From positions 82,519,892-82,583,891 of the forward strand of contig JAVMKO010000001.1 of assembly GCA_032164245.1 (NCBI GenBank): a stretch of DNA of 64,000 nucleotides. Direction: 5' to 3'. This document shows positions 22,151-34,892 of this stretch, piece after piece. Origin of the DNA: Sternotherus odoratus (Eukaryota > Chordata > Testudines > Kinosternidae). Within the stretch, counting starts at the first letter, position 1. Each line of letters opens with the position of its first letter. Made by a program: the position numbers and the translations under genes. The notes beneath the pieces were generated by a model that saw nothing but the letters and a program-made list of their open reading frames with translations, made no database searches and was not told the origin of the DNA.

Positions 22151-24015
22151 ATCTATAACTAGCATGTTTGCCTCTGTATTTAATGAAATGATGGGTAGAA
22201 GGATCCCAGCAATACCCCTTTCACACAGAATTGAGTGGAATATCAGGATTATTGCCCTAGATACAGAACTATGAGTTTTCTAGAGTTTTAAAATTAAATG
22301 GATGTTGCTTCGGGAAGAGTTGGTGCAGAGAGACTGACTCACAGGCTCTCGCTCACTTATTACAAACACAAATCTTGGATGCAGCTGTCCAATTTTCTCT
22401 AGGCAGGGATAGGCTTAAATCTTTACTGCAATTTGGTTCACATGATGCAGGGCCTTGTTCCACTTCAGCCTATAATTGATCAGAAATCAAATCTTAGTGC
22501 AGTCTAGAGACTATTTTAGAAGCATTTAAGCCTTTTCCTTCGAAGAGATGAGAGAAAGTGAAAACGGGAGGGCTTGCCAGGTTCTAGTCAGCACTACACT
22601 CTGCATACCTCGTGTTAGTGGATGCCCCGAATGGTAACCAAACTTTTCTCCTGAGTCTCTTGGAAGGACTATAGAGGAGAAATAAACTGTAGGTGTATGT
22701 AAGTATATTGTATATAAAGCTCTTCATGCCACATTTTTTAAAGCCAGTTTTTGCTCAGTCACAGACCTCAGTCTATTGCTGCTTTCTTCTGTGCCAGTTG
22801 CCCCAGTTGTTCTGGGAGGTGCCTAGCAGTGTCCCACTATGTCCTGGGAAATCTCATATGACCCAGTTTGTGGTGGCATGCACATCTTGGAATCAGAAAC
22901 CTGAAGTCATGAAACACATTCAGTCTAATAATGGAGAGCCTCAGATGAGATGTCACATGTTGCCACAACATGGTGGGGATCCATTTTTGCCCCATGTATA
23001 CTTGGGACCTCCCATCCCAAACACACCTCCTTTAGAGGTGGCCTACGCCTCCATGGAATGCCAGCAATACATTCAGCTTATCTTCCAACCTTGTCCATCT
23101 TTTCAAACATCATTTACTAGCTGCATTCCACCATCCTGCTCAGTAGAGAGCTCAGACTTCTGTCTCTCTTCATTTCTGCTTCCCGTTGTGAGACACCCAG
23201 TTAAGTCCCAATGTTTCCGCCCTTCGGAAAATTGATGACAATGATGATGCAGTAGTTATAATATCTCAGCTTTGTGATATATTTCATATCCAATATATGG
23301 CACCTATCTGCACAGTGGATAGTCACATCAAACCTCTGTTAGATTTCAAGTCTTATTTAAGATATATTTTAATTTAAAGGGTCTCTCTTTCATTGTGCCC
23401 CTTCCCTCACTACTGCCTTGGCTCTGATATTGTTCCCTGTGTCCCTCTCAACTACCATAGTAACAAAAAGATTTTAAAAAACCAACCCCAAACTAACCCA
23501 CTTTCTTGAAGTGAATTTGCTGAGTGGCTGACTAGCAAAAACTGGGTAACCAGGTAAAAGTCAAGTTTCAGGTGGTTTCACTTTCTAGGCAAAATCTGTT
23601 TCTGCAGCCAAGGTTGTTTACAGTGTATGGAGTCATTTACTAAAGAAATGAATTTAGACCCAGGAATGAGCAGTATATATCTTTGCAACTGCATCTCCCC
23701 TAATAGCACCATTAAGGGTCTGAACTAGAACAGAGCTGCTGAAATGTGTTCAAAATATTATCCACTTCCTGAAAATCACAAAGCCGATCGAAACACTTTC
23801 CAACCTCATAATTCTTCACAACTTTTTCTCCTTTTCTTTCTTTCACAAAACAATATGGGGTTTTCTTGGTTGATTTGAAAAAAGAGACTCATAACTTTTC
23901 ATTTCTCTGGAAATTTTATTGGCCAGAAACTTACTCTGCTTATAAGGACACTTTGGATCATTACACTGCTGTCAGCTGAAAATCATAATGGTAATTTAGA
24001 ACAGCAAAGCACTGA
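22151..24015. other. No gene recognised; 180-residue uncharacterised frame at 22693-23235
   Basis: The longest frame outside the GC-rich elements is 22693-23235 on the plus strand: it starts with a hydrophobic N-terminus ('ILYIKLFMPHFLKPVFA'), then becomes Pro/Ser/Cys-rich. I see no domain, no promoter and no splice-site support. Elsewhere (23240-24000) the sequence is AT-rich and unique-looking. Confidence 0.4.
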
Positions 24016-24016
24016 C

Positions 24017-24170
24017 CTAACTAATTAATCCTCACTACATCCTTCTTGGTAGGTATGTATCCCCAGCACCACCATTTTACAGATGAGGAAATAGAAGCAT
24101 AGACAGGGTGAGCTATTGGCCCAAAGCCACAGAGCAAATCAGTGGAAAAACTGGGATGAATCCAGGAAGT
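24017..24170 (-). repeat. MIR SINE
   Basis: 'ccattttacagatgaggaaa' followed by 'tagaagcatagacagggtga', 'ggcccaaagccacagagca' and 'gggatgaatccagg' is the classic MIR order on the minus strand: end of the CORE region through to the B-box. Confidence 0.8.
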
Positions 24171-26694
24171 ATTGGCTGCCAGCCAGGGGAGTGACACCTT
24201 TACAGATCACTCTGTCCCTCAGAAAAAAAAGAGCAATGGATGTTCTCGATCTGCAGAACCACACTGAAAATGCTTTTGGACTCTGGATAAACCAGACAAA
24301 ATGGAGAAGGGGGATGGATAGAGAGATACAAAGAGAACATTTTATTTCCAAGTCATAAGCTTGATTCCCAGATGGGTTGGTTTGATAGCAACCCAAAACC
24401 GTTACTATCTAACAACTGCTTGGTGGCCTATCTGAAACAAATTGGTGATCGTGATTTTACATGGAATGGGGATTGAACTATGCAGTCATCAGAGCTGAGA
24501 AAATAATTCAGAGTGGTTTATATATAATATACTCAGTGAATGCAGGCTTTTCCTGCTTGCAGAAAGTCAGGGCTCGAGTTGAGAGGGACACAGTGGGGTG
24601 CAACCTATCACCAACCTCTCCTATACTGAGATCCTGTGCTCCAAAATCCCAGTCTTCATTTTTAGAAGACCTTAGACCTTATGGATATGAAGAAAACCTT
24701 CAAAATTTGACCCAAGCATTGTTGATGCAATGTCAAAGCAATGTCATCTTTATTTAGCAGAGAATTTGAAACAATCATTCTGAAAGGGATTAACTAGACC
24801 TTTTCATCTCAATAGGGCATTAACCCAGATGTCCAATGATCACAATTTAAGTGTCAATTTTACTCTTGATCAAAGCAAAGAAAGGAGAGAGAAGGGAGCC
24901 TATTATGAAGATGTGCATAATTTACTGTGGGTGAGGTCTCATTTTTGTACCAGAAGAGCATTACAATGGGAGATACCACTATTTATTTCCTCCCCAATCA
25001 AGGAGCCAAGTGAAACTAAAGAGCGGGGCATCTGAGCTTCACTGAGCGGTAGATGTTTCCAGATCCTGTCAAGAGGAATGTGTGTGCAGGATCATGATTT
25101 CTTCTCTGTTTGACTTTATTAGCGCTAGTCTGAAAAACCGCGATGGAACCATTTTCCATTGGAAAAATGCAGTTTCATCAAACTGCTTCATGAAATCATG
25201 TCAATTTCACTGAAGTTTTGGTTCAGAGAAAAAAAGGGAAGAAGTTCTGACAATGTGGAAATATCCACTTTTTCTTTAAAATATAAAATAAACTAAAGTT
25301 AAAACCAAAATGCTATTTCAACCAAAACAATTTTTCCCCAGAATTTTCTTTTGCAGAAAATGTTGCAATTTCTGGGTTTCACTTCTAATCAGAACAAAAA
25401 GAAATCTAAAAATCTCAGAATCCTCCATGAAATTTAATTTTCCTTTTCCACACAGCTCTTCAATTTACCCAAGAATATTGTGGGTGAGTTTGTTTGCTCT
25501 GTGGATTCATCATAAACAGTTCGTTGCAAGTAGTAGATGCTTGACTTTTGGAACTCAAACCATCTTTGATAGCTGTAATTGGTCATAAATTACATGGTAT
25601 GGTTTCTGTTTTCTGAGTGGATGAATGCAACTCTTATACTGCGGGGAAGTGGAAGGGTGAAGAAGCTGTGATAAGGAGAGGTGGACAATAAACAAGAAGA
25701 AATAAAGAACATTTTAAACCCCTTGTCTTTTATATACTGTGGAGGTCTTGTGTGAGTCACAGTTCTTAGAGAATCAGGCTGATATAAAAGTTTACTGGCT
25801 AGATAAAGAGTTTAATGCTCTCTTATCACATTGTGTGCATGCCTGGTCCTAGGGTGCCGAAAAGAACAACAGACCCATTTCAAGCCCATTTAACTCTCTC
25901 TGTTCCAGGGCTCAATGGTTTAGAATATCTTGGGTTCTGCTGTGTTAAGTGTCCAATCTCCCTTAGTGCAGTAGTGGTTCCATATCTCTTAATACACCAG
26001 AATAGGTGCTTGTAACTGGGTCACTGACAATTACTTGCCATGTTCAAACTGGCCTATAATTTTATAAGTTGGTCATTCATTCATTATAGGCAACTGAAAT
26101 TCAGGAAGAATACCCAGTTTTAACTTTGACTTTTCTCTCAGAGGTGAACAGTAGATCAGCAGTGTTACTGGACTACAAGTGCTCGTGTGTTGTTTTGGCC
26201 TATAGTCTTCAGCAGATGAGAAGGGAAATTTTTTAAAATTTCACATTTCTGTCTGAAGTCAAATAGCCCTCCAGCTAATATATTTTCTTTGTAAATTGTA
26301 AATTTCTTTTGACAGGTGCTCGTACTGAGTGCAAGGCTTTCATTTTGGAGCAATTAAGATAATCTGAAGACATCAGTTCTACTTATAAGCTTTTGCCCCA
26401 GATAATTATTGAAGATGTGGGTGCACCAGAAGACACTAATTTTGATAGCTATGTTCACCCAAAGAGTGGACAGCTGTCAAATATATTCTGTCTGTGCGAG
26501 TCATCAGCACACAATGAAGTAGTCATAGCAGCCATAGGATGAAGAAATGTCTCTCAGACACATTTAGGCCCCAGGCACACTAAGGTTAATCACCACAACA
26601 GGCATCAGAATATGTTAGTAATCTGCCACTTCCACTACCCATGAAAACTCTAGTGTCAGCGCCACAAAAAGGAAGTTGACTAAGTTGACAGAAA
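24171..26694. other. No gene recognised; AT-rich decayed repeat at 25120-25420
   Basis: Positions 25130-25420 carry 'ggaaaaatgcagtttcatca', 'aaatcatgtcaatttcactg' and related words like those at 16.7 and 49.7 kb. The rest shows no exon, RNA gene or mobile-element end that I can support. Confidence 0.45.
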
Positions 26695-26876
26695 AAGCAC
26701 TGGAATGGGTTAACTGGGGAGGTGGTGGAATCTCCTTCCTTAGAGGTTTTAAGGCCTGGCTTGACAAAGCCCTAGCTGGGATGATTTAATTGGGTTGGTC
26801 CTGCTTTGAGCAGGGGGTTGAACTACATGACCTCCTGAGGTCTCTTTCAACCCTAATCTTCTATGATTCTATGAAA
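26695..26876 (+). mobile_element. CR1 LINE 3' end
   Basis: 'ggaggtggtggaatctcctt' then 'ttgacaaagccctagctggg', 'gggttgaactacatgacctc' and the tail 'ttctatgattctatga' identify a 5'-truncated CR1 3' end on the plus strand. Confidence 0.92.
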
Positions 26877-27352
26877 TTGGAAAGGGTTCAGAAAAGAGCT
26901 GCGAGACAGATTCAATGAATGGAAAGAGTGCCTTACATGGAGAAGTTTGTGCAGCTCAATGTATTTATCTTATTAAACATAAGGATAAAAGCTAGCCTAG
27001 TCACACTCTGCAACTACATAATAGGGGAAAATATTTCTGGTTGTAAAGGGCTCTTGAATCTAGAAGATAAAAGGGATAACATCCAGTATCAGGAAGCTGA
27101 AGCTAGACAAGTGCCCACTGGAAATGAGGCATCTATTTTTAATAGTGAGATTAATTAGCCATTTGAATAACTTACCAAAGGATGTGGTGAGTTCTCCAAC
27201 ACTTGAAGAATTAGTTCTGCCTCTAGCTGAGCTAGAAGCTATGGGCTTGATGCAAGAATGGCTGGGTGGAATGCTATGGCCTGGGTTATGCAAGAGATCA
27301 GACTAGATGACCACAATGCTCCCTTCGGGCCTTCAAATCTCTGAGTCTACTT
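26877..27352 (+). mobile_element. Second CR1-family LINE 3' end, immediately after the first
   Basis: It begins 'aattggaaagggttcagaaa' and runs through 'gtgcagctcaatgtatttat', 'gaagctgaagctagacaagt', 'ggcctgggttatgcaagaga' to 'tcagactagatgaccacaat' and 'cttcaaatctctgagtcta'. This is a different CR1 subfamily from the one before it. Its 5' truncation point falls exactly at the 'attctatga' tail of the upstream copy, suggesting insertion into or priming at that tail. Several stops and indels break the reading frame. Confidence 0.85.
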
Positions 27353-30300
27353 GTGAGTTACATTAGCAATCTATGGTCTTTCTAATGGGACTGAACTCAA
27401 AAGGGAATACAGGCAAAATGAGTTCCTTTCTAATGATCAAACATTTGTGGATTTTTTGCAGTATTTGTCGAATTCTAGTAATCACCGATGTTACTGTTTC
27501 CTCTCCCACCTACAGAGCTGGTCCATCCAGTGCACTGAAATATGGCTCGGTGTGAAAAGCTTGTACTGCCACAGGTCTGGTTGAAGCTATTCAATGGCTA
27601 GAGAAGGCTTCAGGGTCCAGAGCTGCCAGTCCTCCAAGTAATGGCCAGTATCTGGACCCCTCTGCTCAGTTTCCCTTCTCTGGATCCTTTGGTTTGACCT
27701 TGTGACCCGTAGCCTCATCCCTGTTTTTACTTTTTTATCCTCCCATGAAATGTTGATATCTGGGGTCTATGACCCCTCCATCTCCTGAGCGGCTGGACCC
27801 TGTGTTGTTTTTGTGGATTCTGCCCACGTAACATGATCATTGGGATTGGTAGCAGTTACTACATGACAAAGCTGTCTTTAAATGTTTTTCTTTAATGATA
27901 GGCAAAGGTAAATTAAGGCCTGTATTCCTCTGAGGTAGTATTATTATAAATGTGATACTAGAGGGATCTGCATCACCCTTTTTTTAAATGACACAAATTA
28001 AGACTTCAGTCAGTAACAATAAAATAATCAAAGTAAGGCCAGCCCTCCCTCTCACTTCCAGTCTTTGAATTGAATAGGGTGCTGCTTCTTTCAATGATTC
28101 CCCCCTTCCCCTGCCCCCACAGCACTCCTGTTGGCTTTCTGCTCAACTAGGTAACATTTTGAGGGGAAGGGGGGAAATGCAATTTTTCATCCAAAAATGT
28201 AAATGAAAAATTTTCATTCCACTCATATATGCAACCCTATCATATGCAGCCAGGAGTTCATGATTATGTACCTCACCTCCTCCTTCACACAACCTTCCTA
28301 TTATTTGTAACACCCACTCATTACGCCTTGGCTTAAACTCAACTGTGCAAGGTCCTTATCTTACTATATTTATTCAACACTTAGAACCACAGTGACCTCC
28401 ACTGTGATTGGGGACTACCAGCACTGCTATAATACAAAGTTTAAATAATGTTTGGATTGTGATTACATGGTATCCGCATAGGGAATAACCAAGATATATG
28501 TGCCCTCTGTAATAAAGTCATTCGAACTATTCCTTTTCATTCCCAGCAATTGCTTTTGGTCTGAAGCCTTTCTGTCCTGTTAAGCTGATTAAAGAAACAC
28601 TCCCCTTCTGCTTTGATTTTTCCACAATTCCTCTGTGCTTATGCCCCTTTCCTTTGGCAGCCCTCATTCTCACTTCTCCACACTACCCACTTCACCCTCA
28701 TTTGGCCTCTCTTATTTGTATGATCATAGCACCTAGGAGTCATCACATCAGTCATCAACGTCCCTTTTTCCATTTAGATTTTCTTATTCTGAAGATGTTA
28801 CATTGCCACTGATGTATATTAGAGAAGCCAGCCGAAAACCTGCAAAGAGAAGCCACCCAAATAAAACAGAGATGAAAGTTAATGGCCAGCATGTTTGATT
28901 TACTGGAAAAGAAACCTGCAGTAATTTTTCTCACCTTTCTTCACAACTCACAAGTTCCCTTCTCCTTGTTGAATTTTTAAAGCAGTAAGAGATGGCGAGA
29001 GACAACGGGGCTCTTTCAACTGTGTTGGTCAGAGGAACGTACAAATAAAGAAAACATGGCCTCCTGCATAATTAATGATATTTTAATGGACAATTAATAT
29101 TTAATGCTTCAACACCACTTTTCACTGGGGTTTGAGTCAGCATGAGAGAGAGAGACAGGGGGTTAGTGTCTCAAAAATGCAAGCGAGCATGTTCTTCAGC
29201 ATGAAGATTAGCTCTTGCCCACGTATTTAGGTTTCTGGAGGTTGGGCATGAACCAGCTGTGGTGAAGAACACAACCTTCCAGTTTTACTATCAAGCTTAG
29301 GGACAGACTGAGACTTAGCAGGTCCAGCAAAATTGCCAGGTCCTTCAGTGCAGTCATGTGTTTTTCATTGGACACATGTAAACAGTATTGTCAGGGCATT
29401 GTGCGTTCTACGTTTCTATAGCCACAGAATTTCCCTTGGAATCTCTCTATTGTTTGGTGACTCATGTTCCTGAATCTAAATGTGTACACATAATTTCAAG
29501 CAGCTTAATGCTCATAAAAATATTTAAAAACATCAATCAAGTATAATCAGAGCAGTGTAGTGTTGCCTCTTCAGTCATCCTGAAACAAGAACTCAGATGT
29601 GTGAACTGCCCAGTTCATGTCGACTGATTGCTAATTCTGAAGCCTAAGGATGACCATTTCATTGCCACCATTGTTAACTATTTCACTGCTGGAACATTTA
29701 AGTACAAACATCCTGCTAATGTATTTATCCCACAGTAATGAACTCTGGCTCACATCTCCTTTGGTGCCAAAAGGCCCAATTTCCCCCTCCTCAGCTGCAA
29801 ACTCTCTCACATTCCTACCAATAGTGCATAACTGCCTAATAGAAGCTATCAAAACACAAATTTGCAGCATAGTGAGTGGTGGGGACAGCAAAAAATGGAA
29901 TTTAATGTTAAAGTAAGTATAACAGGCTATTGTATAGAGTGTATTCTCATACTTAATTCATTAAATCCATTATTTTTTAATACAAGTTAACCTCACACAC
30001 AATTTCTTCTCTACTGCATAAGAGCACTGCATGGATTCCAGGTAACTTTGCCACAGCCTTTAGATCCAGTTTGTCACTGTATGCACAGGGCTGGAGATTA
30101 TACCATGATTTATGTATACACTACAGACATTAAAATCTAGACATTTGACTATACTTCTTTGCATTTATTTCTAAAAAATAAAAAGCTATTCTTCTATTTC
30201 CTTTTATTTGTCTCTTTCCTTCCTTTACCGAGTTTAACCTTTCCCTCCAATGTATATCTGCTATATCTGTGCCTCCATCATTTTCATTGTCTTCTCTCCC

Positions 30301-32340
30301 CTCATTTTATTGTTTTATGTTCAATACAGTTTAGACTTTTCAGGTTTTTTTCCTGAAGGACATTATTGTTCTCTCTTCTTCAAGGCACTTTCTAATTCAG
30401 CCTCTTCCCTGTGTTCCTCCCCTCCTTCCATATTTTCCTCACTCTCCAGTAAATACTTTTCTTCCCTCTCTACTTATTCCCCTTTTTTTCTTCCTCCTGT
30501 GCTCTTTTAGGCTCACTCCAATCCCCTTAAGTGTCTGCCTATGCATTTCTAAGGCCCCGGTCACCCTAGCATGTAGGTTCTAAATATGCTATTGTTAGTA
30601 TTATATGTATGTCCAGGATAGATAATTGTAACATGCCCATCCATAATATTAGTGCCTGGAGCATTAGGCACAGGTAGATGCAATCATCCATTCTTGAATA
30701 CAGGTGTGATTGTCGCAGTAGAAAATATGAAGTGAAGAGTGGTGCAGAATCCCTCTGGACAGAAAATTATAGAGGCTTCAGGTGAAGTAAACACAAGAGG
30801 GATTTTTAATTTAGGATGCCTGGGGCACACAGACCCTGTAAGTTTCTTAGCTCACAGACTGAACACCACCTCTTTTGTTGCAGTGTCTCCCCACAGGACC
30901 CACATAAATCCTGGCCTGGATTAACACCTCATGGAATGGATTCTCCACTGCGATCAAGATAAGGTACAGCCGAGAACTGCCCACAGACAGTAGAAAATTA
31001 GACGTGTACCGGATGAGTCAGTTATAATAGGAATTCTCAAAAGTTCTCATGGTGTGGACCACATCTTGTTAGAGAGACCATCTCCTGTACCACCTTCCTC
31101 CTGCTCATTTGTGACTCAGCATCTTCCCCTCCTCCCTTCCCATTTCCAAACACAGACCACCTGTCCTCTGTCGTCAAATTTGTATAACATGCTTGTGGTG
31201 ACTCCAGTACTGTTCATCATTGTTCTCACTGAGCTAGTACGTTGTGACCAGAGTGCCAGAGAAATCACCAGACTGCATCAGATCCACAGTCCGCCTTGTC
31301 CAGTACCCACAGCCCAACAGAGGACAAGCACTGGATGTTCCAGAGTCAGCAAGCAGATGGGGGGGGGGGGGGGGAAGGATCTGCCTCCAGGAAGGATTCA
31401 CCCTGATCCCTGATAGTTAGAAATTGGTCTAAGCCCTGAAGTCTGAGGCTCAGTATCCCTGTCCCTTCTTTTTTAAAAAATCATTAACTGTGAAAACTCT
31501 GGATGCATTAGGAAGCTCTTTGAAATGGCTGATTCTGCACTATAGATAGACCCACTGCAAGGAGGACGCTGGATTAATGCACATTCAGCTCTGTGCAATT
31601 CCCCTTTCTCCGTACACCAGTCAGGGTTGCCTGTTGATAACGTTTATCAAGGCGACATGCATTCAAGAACCACGCAGACTCGCTGCCACCATTCCCTTGT
31701 AGATGAGAAACTACAATTTCTTCTTCCTTACTTGGGGCCCTGGCAAAGGACTCAGCTGCAGGCCTGGAGGTGAACATGGAAAGTAAGAAGGGAGCTAATT
31801 AGCAATCCTTTGACAGAGCACTGGAGGGAGAAACAAAAGGACTGGGAGCTGTTATGCATTTGTGGCTAGCGCCTTGTTTCTCTGACTTAAAACGTGGTTC
31901 TGAGGAGAGAGCTGCTGGATGCAAAATGCCGTCTGCCCACCTCCTCACTAGCAGTAGCCCACTGGGATAGGTCCCCGAAGTTAGGAAGAACAAAATATTG
32001 AGTCAAACGATGCATTCTGGTGGGGCAGGAGGGGTGTGGGGGAGGGCCAGTTTTTAAAATACAGTGAGGACAGCAAATCCACAAGCATAAACTTTTCAGT
32101 TTGCTCTCAGAGCTCAGATCCCAGCACTGCTAGGAAATAGCTGAGAGCTGGAAATACATTCTGGATAATTACATGCAAATAAGCACAGCATGTATCCTCC
32201 TTATCTTACAGTATTCCTATAGCTAGCACTGCCACAGCTTCCAAACCTGCCCTAGGGTGATCTGGGCCTGGTGAGCTAGCATGGTCATTTGCTTCACTCC
32301 ATTAAGGCTCACAGGCTGTATGACAGAGGTACCCAGAGTA
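27353..32340. other. No gene recognised; candidate conserved block at 28980-29120
   Basis: A 16-G run lies at 31359-31374. Pyrimidine-rich sequence covers 30159-30510, giving a Phe/Ser/Leu-rich frame. Positions 28980-29120 contain clustered ATTAAT/TTAATG words without repeat features. Two mirror frames at 29631-29916 on opposite strands have no domain. I see no exon in this 5-kb interval. Confidence 0.45.
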
Positions 32341-32530
32341 TAGAATCATAGAATATCAGGGTTGGAAGGGACCTCAGGAGATCATCTAGTCCAACCCCCT
32401 GCCCAAATCAGGACCAGTCCCCAATTAAATCCTCCAACAGATTTTTGCCCCATATCCCTAAATGCCCCCTCTCCCCCCCGGATAGAACTCACAACCCTGG
32501 ATTTATCAGGCCAAAGCATCAAGGAGAGTA
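32341..32530 (-). repeat. tRNA-derived SINE with CR1-like tail (tortoise Pol III/SINE type)
   Basis: On the minus strand the end is 'ggtcccttccaaccctgata' plus 'ttctatgattcta', a CR1-type tail. Upstream (32475-32515) is a tRNA-like B-box region, 'ccagggttgtgagttctatc', from a head normally reading 'ggcctg-taaa-ccagggttgtgagttcaa'. The A-box part of the head is lost past 32520. A tRNA head joined to a CR1-derived tail is the known design of tortoise Pol III SINEs, which supports a turtle source. It cannot be transcribed as it stands. Confidence 0.75.
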
Positions 32531-34892
32531 CAGTCCCACCCAGGCAGTGAAGGTAAAAAGTCAGGAACAGTTTTAGCTTCCAACATGTGATGTGGGTGGC
32601 ACTGGAATTGTGAGATGCTGCAATTTTGTTTTCTATGCACAGTAACTTCAGAGTGAGGAAGTGGTTTGCTTGGGACAGGGACTGTGCTGTCAGGAAATTA
32701 AAGAGAAAAAATCTAGCAGAGCAATGCTCTGCTTTCCCCTTTCTTGAGAGAGAGAAGTAGATCTACAGAGTGCTCTCCCAACTCCGGGTCTCAAATCTAC
32801 CCTCTCTGCATTTAAATCCCTTCTTAAGACTCATTTCTTTAATAACACCTACAAGAAAAGAAAACCACTACCCTATAAACTGAGTAAATGCATAATCTTA
32901 TGGCTGTAAATAGGATCATTCAGCTCCTTATTGTTTGTTTCCCCTCATCTGCCACATCTAAAATTAGACTACAAACCGGGTGTAATGACAGGTTTACTTG
33001 CAGTATATTATTCTATACGGGCTATACAGAATTCCAGGCACGCTTTAGTTTCAACAGGAGAGGTCGGAACTCAAGCCTGTTTGTGTCTATAGCTTATTAA
33101 AGACAATCACTACAAAAGCCTGACATTTAAGGTGAACTGTGAATCTAGATTTCTGACTGCAAGGATCTCCTCTTTCTTTTTGCCCTGTAAATCACCTAGC
33201 CCACTTCTGGGTGCAGTAAACTAAAGGAAACATCATACTTGTTTTGTCATTTTTATTTTTTTCCTTTAATAAAAAAAGGAACATTACCTACAGACACAGT
33301 CCCCATTGGCTCTAGGGAAGCATAAGACAAATTCTAGGGAGTTATTTGATAGTTTGTTTCATAGGTTAGAATGGGGGATGTTTTTCACTTCCTTTATGAG
33401 CCTGAGCTTTTACTGAGAATTATCATCATTTGAAGCCTCACTGACTATAGGACATATACTGAAAGGGACCTCCAGGGCCATGGAGTATCACAGGCAACCT
33501 CATCATACAACTCCACTCATAAATGGCTCAAGTTTCATCATAAAACCAGTTAGGATACTTGTCCTCACTACTCCTGGAGAAAAATCTAGCTCTAGAGGAG
33601 TCTGCATCCTGATATTTTTCAGCTATCAGATAAAAGATGGAACAGGCCACCTAAGCCAAAACCTACAGAGCTTCTCTTCTAATGATTTGTTCAGGGGGTA
33701 GGAAGAACCTTCCCCCAATAGTCTACTAGCCAGCCCTTGCCTCTAACAGCCACCCCCTGAATCATCTTTCCTCCCCACTGACTCAAAGCTACTTTTAAAA
33801 TATGCCTTGGTTTTGCTGATTGGCCCTTCAAGCCACAGCCCTGCTTTATTACCTGACCCTTTACAGCTGTAAGAGAGCTGAGTAGGGAGTTAACCTTCAA
33901 TAGCTTCTCCTCTCCCCAGTTTTCAACTGTCACAAGGGCTGCTCAGACTGAGCATGAGCACGGCACACTGAAGTTTAGCCTAGGGTAGCAGGTTGTCTCC
34001 AGCAGCCTCCGTACTCAGGGCTTCACAAAGACACATGTCTGGGTGCACAGGTGGAAGTGATCTCTGCTTAGCTAGCCACTGACTGCTGAGATATCTGCTA
34101 CCATTCAAGAAAGGCAGCCGAGGAGGCATATTGATGCACTAATTGCTTTGTTTACTTACATTGCCCCTGGGTGCTCATCAGTAGGGTTTCCTGAAAGATG
34201 AGCCCATAGGAGGTTTAAGGCATTAGGAATAACATTTGTAAAGTGCCTCTAAATTAGGACCAGCTTTTCAAAAGTATTTTGGTACTGAAAGATGTAGATA
34301 GGAGCCCAGTGGGATTTTCAAAAGTGCTTAAGCTAAGTAGGTGCCTGACTTCTATTGAAATCAATGAGAATTAGGCACCTATCCTGCTTAGGTGCACTTG
34401 AAAATGTTACCTGATGGATTCCTGCTGCATCAACCATTTTTCTTCCCTCCTCTCCCTTCCCCCGACTGGATGGCTTTGCTTCATCCTCTAGAGTCTACTT
34501 TGACCTTTCTGCACACACCGAGGTCCCACTGCAGCATATAGCAACTTGGGGGCACATGCCAATCATGTTTCATGTCTAAGCGTGCACATAAATGTATGAA
34601 AATAAACATCACACAAGGCATGTACAACAGCACATGCCTGCAAGCTCCATTATGTGCAAGATTTTTTGAAAATACAGACTTAATCTCTCTACTGGCTATT
34701 CTTGGCTAGTCTTTATATTGTGATAGTGCCTGGAATGTACCAGGCATTTTCCAGACAATAGAAGATATACTCCCTGCCCCAATCTCTTTACTATTTGCAA
34801 TTTCCTCAGCTCAGACAATGAAAATGGGCTCATTGGTTTCACTTTAATTTATACATTCCTGTGGGTCAGTCTTGTAGAATGCAATAGAAAAT
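32531..34892. other. No gene recognised; small repeat fragments at 34310-34400 and 34735-34800
   Basis: 'gtgcctgacttctattgaaa' with 'aattaggcacctatcctgct' at 34335-34390 is a common short turtle repeat built on TAGGTGCCT. 34735-34800 is a SINE-tail-like fragment ('catactccctgcccc'-type). The remaining sequence, including purine/pyrimidine-balanced 33.2-34.2 kb, shows nothing I can name. Confidence 0.5.

Noticed and set aside
29631..29916. Mirror frames on both strands as a conserved small protein
   Set aside because: Opposite-strand frames of equal length are expected by chance when stops are avoided in one frame; no motif is visible.
31359..31374. G16 run (and G15 at 61365) as quadruplex regulatory elements
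   Set aside because: They are uninterrupted homopolymers of the kind that arise by slippage and are error-prone in assemblies; no promoter context.
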